Under the pieces are notes generated by a model. It saw nothing but the letters and a program-made list of their open reading frames with translations, was not told where the DNA came from and did no database searches. Shown here one piece after another: positions 21,879 to 27,319 of a stretch of 27,319 bases of DNA. The stretch's first letter is position 1. Each line of letters opens with the position of its first letter. Source of the stretch: Actinoallomurus sp045806665 (GTDB lineage Bacteria; Actinomycetota; Actinomycetes; Streptosporangiales; Streptosporangiaceae); NCBI GenBank assembly GCA_045806665.1, contig JBJMIW010000134.1, forward strand, positions 1 to 27,319, given 5' to 3'. A program made the translations under genes and the position numbers.

Positions 21879-22594
21879 GACGCGCTCCCGAACCGCAGAT
21901 GCAGTTGGAACCGCAGAGGGTCGAGCAGGCTTTCGACGTGCTCCACGAGTCCCCCGGTCGCCGTCCAGGAGACGCGGCGGGCTCTCAGGAACCACTCACC
22001 GGGCGGGCGTCCCAGCTCGGCGGCATCCGCCTTATCCAGGGGCCCGGCTGACACCCATTCCTCACCGTGATCGGCAACGAGTCCGACGGAGGCCAGGGTG
22101 GCGGTCAGCGATCCGCCGATCAGGCCGTGGGCGGGCAGGTCGAGCAGGCCATCGACGCCGGGGATCCTGCTGCGCTCCAACGACACGGCCGGACCATGCG
22201 TCAGGGTGCGCACGCGGTCGATGGCGAAGAACGACGACAAGTCCATGCCCAGCCGCTCCGCGAGCTCCGGGTCGTCCACTCTCTCCAGGCGCAACAGCTT
22301 CGTCTCGGTGGACACGCCCTGGTCGGCCAGTGCTCGGGCCCAGCCCAGGCGGTCGTCGAGTGGCCGCCCGTCGAAGGTGACGAACGATCCCTTTCCGGAG
22401 TGGGTGGCGATGAGGCCTTCCCTGCTCAGCTCGGTCAACGCGGAACGGATCGTGTTACGGCTGACCGAGAACCGAGCCGCCAGCGCATGCTCGCCGGGGA
22501 GTCGGCTGCCGCGCTTCAGCCGGCCTGTCCGGATTTCACGCGCGAGAGTCTCCGCGATGCTCCGGTGTTTGAGCGCATGCACATCGTCAACCAT
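21875..22594 (-). CDS. GntR/HutC-family transcriptional regulator
   Basis: 239 residues from ATG 22594, which follows AGAGGTGG at good spacing. The N-terminal winged helix reads LAREIRTGRLKRGSRLPGEH, then LAARFSVSRNTIRSALTELS and GLIATHSGKGSFVTFDG. The C-terminal half is a UTRA/HutC-type effector domain (LERVDDPELAERLG, FAIDRVRTLTHGPAVSLERS). It is first in the operon and likely controls it in response to the imported compound or its phosphate. A candidate site, TGTCCAGACA, lies about 22 bp upstream of the start, so self-control is likely. The longer GTG start at 22612 would place that site almost directly against the start and leave no good ribosome site. Confidence 0.85.
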   Translation of the reverse strand: MVDDVHALKHRSIAETLAREIRTGRLKRGSRLPGEHALAARFSVSRNTIRSALTELSREGLIATHSGKGSFVTFDGRPLDDRLGWARALADQGVSTETKLLRLERVDDPELAERLGMDLSSFFAIDRVRTLTHGPAVSLERSRIPGVDGLLDLPAHGLIGGSLTATLASVGLVADHGEEWVSAGPLDKADAAELGRPPGEWFLRARRVSWTATGGLVEHVESLLDPLRFQLHLRFGSAS

Positions 22595-22615
22595 GTCCAC
22601 CTCTGTTCCCACACC

Positions 22616-22664
22616 TGTCCAGACATGTTCATCGCAGAGTACGCCCGAAGAGCCCGTTCAACAA
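22616..22664 (-). promoter_or_regulatory. Promoter and operator of the GntR-glycohydrolase operon
   Basis: On the minus strand, TTGTTG (22659-22664) and TACTCT (22636-22641), separated by 17 bp, form a plausible -35/-10 pair. Just downstream, around the expected transcription start, is the palindrome TGTC-TG-GACA (22616-22625), which resembles the short GTC...GAC sites of HutC-type GntR proteins. The repeat lies within the larger imperfect dyad ACCTGTCCAGACATGT. Confidence 0.4.
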
Positions 22665-23069
22665 GGGGATCGCGCCCGCAGGCTCTGCTGCGACGTCACC
22701 AGAAGGCTGTGCTCGGCCAAATCACCTGGAGCGACTTCGCAGCCATCGATGAGGCGGCCAGAGCACATCCAACTACCCGAATGAGGGCCAGAGACAGGAA
22801 CCCGAGAGCTGAATTGTCCAGGACCGGTCATGTTGTCTTCGTCACTTGGGTGAGCAGGCCGAAGGCGCGAAGAACAGTCATGCTGTGAACACGCTGCGCC
22901 ATTGCTGCTGATAAACCCTGCAGTTTTGGACCGCGAATGACGGAGACGGCGGTGGCGGCGCGTTCGGAGGTGGCTGAATCCGACACTAGAGACAACTCAG
23001 ACGAAAAACTTTACTCTCGCTGGGCAACCCAGGCGGGCCTCGCCTGGAGCTGATCTCAGTGGAGCGTGT
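22665..23069. other. Intergenic region before the secreted hydrolase gene
   Basis: About 400 bp with no credible gene. The last part should carry the promoter of the hydrolase gene; a stretch around 23000-23020 is AT-richer (GAAAAACTTTACTC), but no clear -35/-10 pair was found. The ribosome site GTGGAG precedes ATG 23070 by 6 nt. Confidence 0.35.
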
Positions 23070-24899
23070 ATGACGTTTCGCAGAAAGGCATCGGCCGTCG
23101 CGGCGGCCGGTGCACTGGCCGCCATCACCACCCTCACCGCGGGCGTTTCGCCCGCGATGGCACAGCCCGCACCGGCGTCTACGGCATCGGACGCCCCGAT
23201 CACCCATGAGCAGAACCCACGGGTTCCCGAAGGCGCGGCGTGGACGGAGGCGTACTTCCCGTCCTCCGACGGCAGTGATGTCGAGCTGCACGCCGACGTG
23301 CTGCGCCCGGCAGCCCTGCCTGCCGATGCGAAGACCCCGGTGATCCTGTCGGTGGGCCCCTATTTCGCACACGCGGGACAGACTGATCCCGAGGGATGGG
23401 ACCGGGTCGGGCCATCGGCGCGCTTTCAGGACTTCATCGACGGCGCGCACCTGATGGCGCGCGGCTACACCTTCGTGATGGTCGACCTGCGCGGCTTTGG
23501 CGGGAGCACCGGATGTCTGGACTGGGTCGGCCCAGGGGAGCAGGCCGACGTCCAGGCTGCCATCGAGTGGGCAGCCCGCCAGCCGTGGTCGACCGGACAG
23601 GTCGGCATGTACGGCAAGTCGTACGACGCGGTCACGGGGCTGGTGGGTAACGACCTCAAACTCGGCAGTCTGAAGGCGGTCGTCGCGCAGGAACCCGTCT
23701 GGAACATGTACAACTACCTGTTCAGCAACAAGGTTCCGCGCCCGAACGTCACGGGCACGCCGATGGCGTACAACTCGATCGCGACGATGCCGCCGATGGC
23801 CGATGACAGCGACCGGTACAAGGCGAACGCGAGGTACGAAGCGAGCCATCCGGAGTGCCTGAGCGACAACATCACCAAGAACAACAACCCCGATCCGGAT
23901 TCGGCGTATTGGAGAGCCCGCAACCTGGCCGCCCACGCGGCCGGCACCGGCACGCCGTTGTTCGTGACCCAGGGCTTCATCGAGCCCAACACCAAGCCCG
24001 AGGACGCGGAGAAGTACCTGGACAACCATCAGGGTCCGGAACGCGGTTGGCTCGGCCAGTGGGAGCACGTGCGGGGCAACGACACCGACGCCGGCGGCCG
24101 GCTGTCGCAGGGGCGTGCCGGCTGGTTCGACGAGGTGATGCGGTTCTACGACCAGTACCTCCGCGGCATCGCCCCGTCGGTGACCGACCCGGCGTACGCC
24201 ATCGAAGACAGCCTCGCCCACTGGCGGGCCCAGGCGACCTGGCCGGTGACCGCGACGTCGTACGAGGCGCGGCTCTCCTCCGGCCGGTACGTCGACGACG
24301 GCGGCGCATCGGCGGCTGCTGCTCCGGCGGTCGGCGCGGCGGACCGTGGCCGCTGGGACATGGAGCGAGCGCCACGGACGGAGCCGCTGTCTCGTGCCGA
24401 GAAGAACGCCGCCAAGCGGGGTGACGCCGCCGCCTCCAGCTTCTGGACCTGGTCCACGGCCGCGCCCCGGACGCTCCGGATCACGGGTACGCCGCGGATC
24501 ACGCTCAACGCGGGCATGAGCGGGAACGTGATGGTGCGCCTGTGGGACGTCGCTCCGGACGGCACGGCGACGATGTTCGACGAGAACGTCGCACTGCTGG
24601 GAAGCAGCGGACCGATCTCATTTGCCCTGAAGTCGACAGACTGGACCTTCGAGCGAGGGCACCGGCTGGGGGTCCAGATCGGGACCATCAGCTCCAGAGG
24701 CTGGCGGGACGTCCCCTCGGGCCACACGATCACGGTCTCCGGCGCGCGGCTCGCCCTCGATGTGCAGGACCCGCGGTTCGACATGCCGACCCAGGGTGAC
24801 CGCTCGCCGTACCTGGACCAGTACCTGGCGGCGAACACCACCACGCTCACCACCGTCGGCACCCCCACCTTCCCGCTGAGGGTCTCAGAAGGCCGCTGA
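23070..24899 (+). CDS. Secreted CocE/NonD-family (X-Pro dipeptidyl-peptidase-like) hydrolase
   Basis: 609 residues. A Sec-type signal peptide has R-R-K at 4-6, a hydrophobic stretch to about 27 and a likely cut after A-M-A at 29-31. The alpha/beta-hydrolase domain shows the oxyanion-region segment FVMVDLRGFGGSTG (135-148), the nucleophile elbow MYGKSYDAV with Ser184, an acid position in TQGFIEPNTKPE (Glu305) and His333 in LGQWEHVRGN. The Glu-His spacing of 28 matches the Asp-His spacing in the CocE triad. The C-terminal jelly-roll domain (about 430-600) ends near LDQYLAANTTT. Such enzymes cleave esters or X-Pro dipeptides outside the cell. The gene stands alone, with a strong hairpin just after its stop; the substrate is unknown. 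Confidence 0.86.
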   Translation: MTFRRKASAVAAAGALAAITTLTAGVSPAMAQPAPASTASDAPITHEQNPRVPEGAAWTEAYFPSSDGSDVELHADVLRPAALPADAKTPVILSVGPYFAHAGQTDPEGWDRVGPSARFQDFIDGAHLMARGYTFVMVDLRGFGGSTGCLDWVGPGEQADVQAAIEWAARQPWSTGQVGMYGKSYDAVTGLVGNDLKLGSLKAVVAQEPVWNMYNYLFSNKVPRPNVTGTPMAYNSIATMPPMADDSDRYKANARYEASHPECLSDNITKNNNPDPDSAYWRARNLAAHAAGTGTPLFVTQGFIEPNTKPEDAEKYLDNHQGPERGWLGQWEHVRGNDTDAGGRLSQGRAGWFDEVMRFYDQYLRGIAPSVTDPAYAIEDSLAHWRAQATWPVTATSYEARLSSGRYVDDGGASAAAAPAVGAADRGRWDMERAPRTEPLSRAEKNAAKRGDAAASSFWTWSTAAPRTLRITGTPRITLNAGMSGNVMVRLWDVAPDGTATMFDENVALLGSSGPISFALKSTDWTFERGHRLGVQIGTISSRGWRDVPSGHTITVSGARLALDVQDPRFDMPTQGDRSPYLDQYLAANTTTLTTVGTPTFPLRVSEGR

Positions 24900-24904
24900 C
24901 AAGG

Positions 24905-24944
24905 CGGCTGCCCGGCACACGCCTCGGCGAGTGCCGGGCAGCCG
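24905..24944 (+). terminator. Strong terminator hairpin after the secreted hydrolase gene
   Basis: Perfect 14-bp stem, CGGCTGCCCGGCAC (24905-24918) and GTGCCGGGCAGCCG (24931-24944), with a 12-nt loop, 6 bp after the stop codon. It has no T-tract, as in many actinobacterial terminators. Confidence 0.8.
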
Positions 24945-25369
24945 GCCGGCCATCCATGTCGATCTGTATCCGCATATTCCCAGCCCTACCGGCAGGTCAA
25001 CAGCCGCCGACGCCACGACGAGGTCTCTGCCGGATCGACATCCTGACCGCGTTCCGCGGGGCTGGGCGGCAACATCATGGATGGCTTGCGCGGTGATCTT
25101 CCCTGAACGCCTCTTCCGGCTGTCGCACGTAGTACGTGCGAGCGCCGAAGGTAAGCCGGAGCGAACATGACGCTCGCCACCGTCGACCAATGCCCGGTTT
25201 CCGACAATTCGGCACTGCATGGCCGTTGCCGTCCCATCTTGACGCGCTTTATGATCACGCGGATCCGGGGGATGTCCGACAAACGTCGGAAGCGTTGCCG
25301 CACCCGTGGCATCGATCGAGCGCCGGAGCGCCCGACGACCGGCACGGGCTGGACCTTCGGAGGAGTTTG
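24945..25369. other. Intergenic region before the PucR-type regulator gene
   Basis: About 425 bp with no recognisable gene. The coding frame of the regulator is open back to 25136, but that part has no family similarity I can see, and a much better start with AGGAGG lies at 25370. A TTGACG at about 25238 could be a -35 element, but no matching -10 was found. Confidence 0.3.
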
Positions 25370-26602
25370 ATGCACACGGAGCTCCAGCACCTCGTCGACT
25401 CGCTGGCGGCCGAGCTGTCGCGTCCGGCGATCGTCGAGGACCGTCGACAGCGGCTGGTGGTCTACAGCCGGCACAGCGAGCCCATCGACGCGGTACGCCA
25501 TGCCTCGATTCTTCAGCGCTGTGTGTCCGCCGAGGTGATGGCGTGGCTGCGGCGGTTCGAGCTGGCCATGGCACGACACCCGGTGCGCACTCCCGCGAAT
25601 CACTCACTCGGCATGCTGCCGCGCGTCTGCGTACCGATCCGGCACCACGATCTCCTGCTGGGATACCTGTGGTTCATCGATGAGGAAGAGTCGATGACCT
25701 CGGAGCAGATCGCGCTGGCCGAGACGGCGGCGCAGGGCTTCGCTCTCGCGCTCTATCGTGAGGTGCTGGCCGGCGAGCTCGCCTCGAACCGGGAGACGGA
25801 GGCGATCCGCAACCTCCTGCTCTCAGAGAGCGACGGGCAGGCCTACGCCGTGCGCACACTCATCGACGGCGGGCACTTCGACCCCTCCCTGGAGATCATC
25901 GTGCTCGTGGCCCGGCCGGTGCTCACTCCCGATGCCAAGCCGGACGACCAGGTACGGCTCGCCCTCGAGCACGCGCTCGTCAACATCCGGCACCAGTTGC
26001 CTGCCAGGCACGCCCTCCACCTCGTCTCCTACAACCAAGGACTGCTGCTGTTCGGTACCGAGGGCAAGGTCGACGAGCCGACGGTGAAACGCTGCATCTC
26101 CCCCCTCGACCATTCCCTTCAGACGGCGTTGTCCGGACTCGAGCAGGCGTCGTCATTCGTCATCGGCGTGGGACAGCCGCGGGCGGGCCTGGAAGACGCG
26201 CGCGGCTCCTATCTCGAGGCAAGCCAGGCCGCTCGCATCGCCGCCTTCATGCCCGACGTGGGCAGGATCGCTTGCTGGTCCCAGCTCGGCATCTACCGGG
26301 TACTCGCGCAACTGTCCAGCCAGAACCTCGGCGAACTGTCGCTTCATCCCGGGCTCGAGCGGCTCCTCACCGATCCGGAGGCGGCCCCGTTGCTTCAGAC
26401 GCTGGAGACCTATCTCGACCTGGCCGGGAACGCGCTGGCGACGTCCGAGCGGCTCCAGTTGCATCGTACGTCGCTTTACTATCGGATCCAGCGCGTTGAG
26501 CAGCTCGCGGGCACCAATCTCAAAGACGGCAACGAACGCCTCAACCTCCACCTCGGCCTGAAACTCGCCCGGCTCACCGGCCGCTACCGGCCTGCCGGGT
26601 GA
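25370..26602 (+). CDS. PucR/CdaR-family transcriptional regulator
   Basis: 410 residues from ATG 25370, preceded by a near-perfect ribosome site (GGAGGAG, 4 nt away). The N-terminal about 170 residues look like a GAF-type sensor (LGMLPRVCVPIRHHDLLLGYLWFIDEE). A central GGDEF-like region of the CdaR kind follows (GVGQPRAGLEDARGSYLEAS). The C-terminus is the PucR helix-turn-helix (HTH_30): LLQTLETYLDLAGNALATSERLQLHRTSLYYRIQRVEQLAG. Such regulators control purine, polyketide, amino acid or proline metabolism genes, often nearby. No obvious target operon is adjacent; the membrane-anchored gene downstream is the only candidate in the window on this strand. Confidence 0.85.
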   Translation: MHTELQHLVDSLAAELSRPAIVEDRRQRLVVYSRHSEPIDAVRHASILQRCVSAEVMAWLRRFELAMARHPVRTPANHSLGMLPRVCVPIRHHDLLLGYLWFIDEEESMTSEQIALAETAAQGFALALYREVLAGELASNRETEAIRNLLLSESDGQAYAVRTLIDGGHFDPSLEIIVLVARPVLTPDAKPDDQVRLALEHALVNIRHQLPARHALHLVSYNQGLLLFGTEGKVDEPTVKRCISPLDHSLQTALSGLEQASSFVIGVGQPRAGLEDARGSYLEASQAARIAAFMPDVGRIACWSQLGIYRVLAQLSSQNLGELSLHPGLERLLTDPEAAPLLQTLETYLDLAGNALATSERLQLHRTSLYYRIQRVEQLAGTNLKDGNERLNLHLGLKLARLTGRYRPAG

Positions 26603-26956
26603 GCCGAATGGCCAGGTGACCCCAAGCCATCTACCCCGCCTTCCGACATCTGTGACGTCAACCGACCGGCGGCTTCGACAACTGTGCGATAACAGGGGCC
26701 ACAGCGGCGGACGGCTGGTCAGGGAGCTTCGGCGAACCGGCTACCACGGCTACTTCATGGCCTCAGCGACTTTGCGTCCGCCGGGCGGCGGTCGGATGAA
26801 GCCCACGACTGCGACGCGGAGGCGTGGTGCGAGCCGACATCTCACGACTGTCCCAGACAGCCGTACCCCGATTTCGACATATGTCCGATGACGTATTCGC
26901 GCGGGATGCCTACCGTCTGCCGCGGGGCGTGAAGCGCCCCCACGCTAGGAGGCGTA
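26603..26956. other. Intergenic region and leader of the last gene
   Basis: About 354 bp without a gene. It contains a perfect 10-bp palindrome, GACATATGTC at 26876-26885, and a related sequence at 26641-26653 (TTCCGACATCTGT versus TTTCGACATATGT at 26872-26884). A small hairpin (GGGGCG at 26924-26929 with CGCCCC at 26935-26940) lies 6 bp before the AGGAGG ribosome site (26947-26952). These may be control elements of the last gene; no promoter was identified with confidence. Confidence 0.35.
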
Positions 26957-27319
26957 ATGAGTGAAACCCCCCCGAGCGAGACCGGACGCAGTTCACCGGA
27001 CTCGCCGCCTGATGCCGCAGTGACCAAACCGCGTAAACGCCGGACGATACCGATGCTCGTTCTCGCGAGCATAATCGCCATCGCGGTCGCGGCCCTGACC
27101 GTCCGCGGGCTTGCTGCCCCGAGCCACGAAAAGGACGGCGACAGGAGCGAGGCCGTTTCCGAGCGGATGCACCATGGCGAGGAGGGCGGAGAAGAGGAGG
27201 AGAAAGGCGGTCCTACGGCACCGGCCGAATACCTCACGCGGAAGTTCACCTCGGGCCAGGACGTCAAGCCGGGGCAGATCAAGCAAGCCATCACGCAGGC
27301 CAAGGCGATAAAGCCCGGG
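26957..27319 (+). CDS. Membrane-anchored or exported protein, partial (C-terminus off the window)
   Basis: 121 codons are open to the edge from ATG 26957, with AGGAGG 4 nt upstream. Residues 1-30 are polar and rich in S, P and K/R (ending KPRKRR). A hydrophobic segment follows at about 31-50 (IPMLVLASIIAIAVAALTV), suggesting a signal-anchor with the rest outside. Next comes a very acidic linker (GEEGGEEEEKGG) and then AEYLTRKFTSGQDVKPGQIKQ. That last part resembles the lead-in of secreted beta-propeller (BNR/Ycf48-type) proteins, but too little is visible to name the family. Confidence 0.72.
   Translation, partial: MSETPPSETGRSSPDSPPDAAVTKPRKRRTIPMLVLASIIAIAVAALTVRGLAAPSHEKDGDRSEAVSERMHHGEEGGEEEEKGGPTAPAEYLTRKFTSGQDVKPGQIKQAITQAKAIKPG

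Noticed and set aside
1..27319. CRISPR arrays, tRNA and rRNA genes
   Set aside because: No regularly spaced repeats, no cloverleaf with a TTCRA arm and no ribosomal RNA sequence were recognised by eye.

Overview
This is a GC-rich actinomycete-type window, most like Streptomyces, Actinomadura, Nonomuraea or relatives. The signs are strong G/C bias at third codon positions, many GTG starts, GTGA/ATGA stop-start overlaps, a remnant of a mycothiol-dependent isomerase, and many regulators of typical actinobacterial families (PaaX, GntR/HutC, PucR, AsnC). No tRNA, rRNA or CRISPR array was seen.

Layout. (1) 1-1536, minus: a secernin-like C69 peptidase gene overlapping the start of an AbrB-type regulator that runs off the left edge. 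Two tandem 10-12 bp palindromes lie just before the peptidase start. (2) 1691-9342, minus: an aromatic-acid cluster of the salicylyl-CoA/gentisate type (Streptomyces sdg). In transcription order it holds a PaaX regulator, a gentisate 1,2-dioxygenase with its whole catalytic core deleted in frame, a fumarylpyruvate-hydrolase-like FAH protein, a salicylyl-CoA 5-hydroxylase-like flavoprotein, an ADP-forming acyl-CoA synthetase, a salicylyl-AMP/CoA ligase, and the C-terminal remnant of a mycothiol-dependent maleylpyruvate isomerase. The steps to gentisate look intact, but ring cleavage and isomerisation are broken, so gentisate should accumulate unless other genes complete the route. (3) 9629-12158: a scar where an AsnC regulator (minus) and an M20 amidohydrolase (plus) have both lost their N-terminal parts and now abut near 9984, followed by an intact MHS-family transporter.

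(4) 12313-17190, minus: a GNAT acetyltransferase, then an 888-residue protein with a Cas4/AddB/Dna2-type iron-sulfur PD-(D/E)XK nuclease domain, then after 6 nt a Upf1/Dna2-like SF1 helicase. The last two look like a two-gene version of a Dna2-like nuclease-helicase and are the best candidate here for an uncharacterised DNA-processing or defence module. (5) 17447-18115: a truncated ISL3 transposase ending inside a perfect 18-bp fold-back palindrome. A second, 26-bp-arm palindrome of the same design lies in the truncated M20 gene; the two bracket the nuclease-helicase region.

(6) 18373-22664, minus: a four-gene operon in which every gene overlaps the next by 4 bp: GntR/HutC regulator, ADP-ribosylglycohydrolase, NCS1 permease, PfkB kinase. 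It has the same functional parts as E. coli yegWUTV, with an NCS1 permease instead of the MFS nucleoside transporter, and suggests uptake, glycosidic cleavage and phosphorylation of a ribosylated compound. (7) 23070-27319, plus: a secreted CocE/NonD-type hydrolase with a strong terminator hairpin, a PucR/CdaR-type regulator, and the start of a membrane-anchored protein cut by the right edge.
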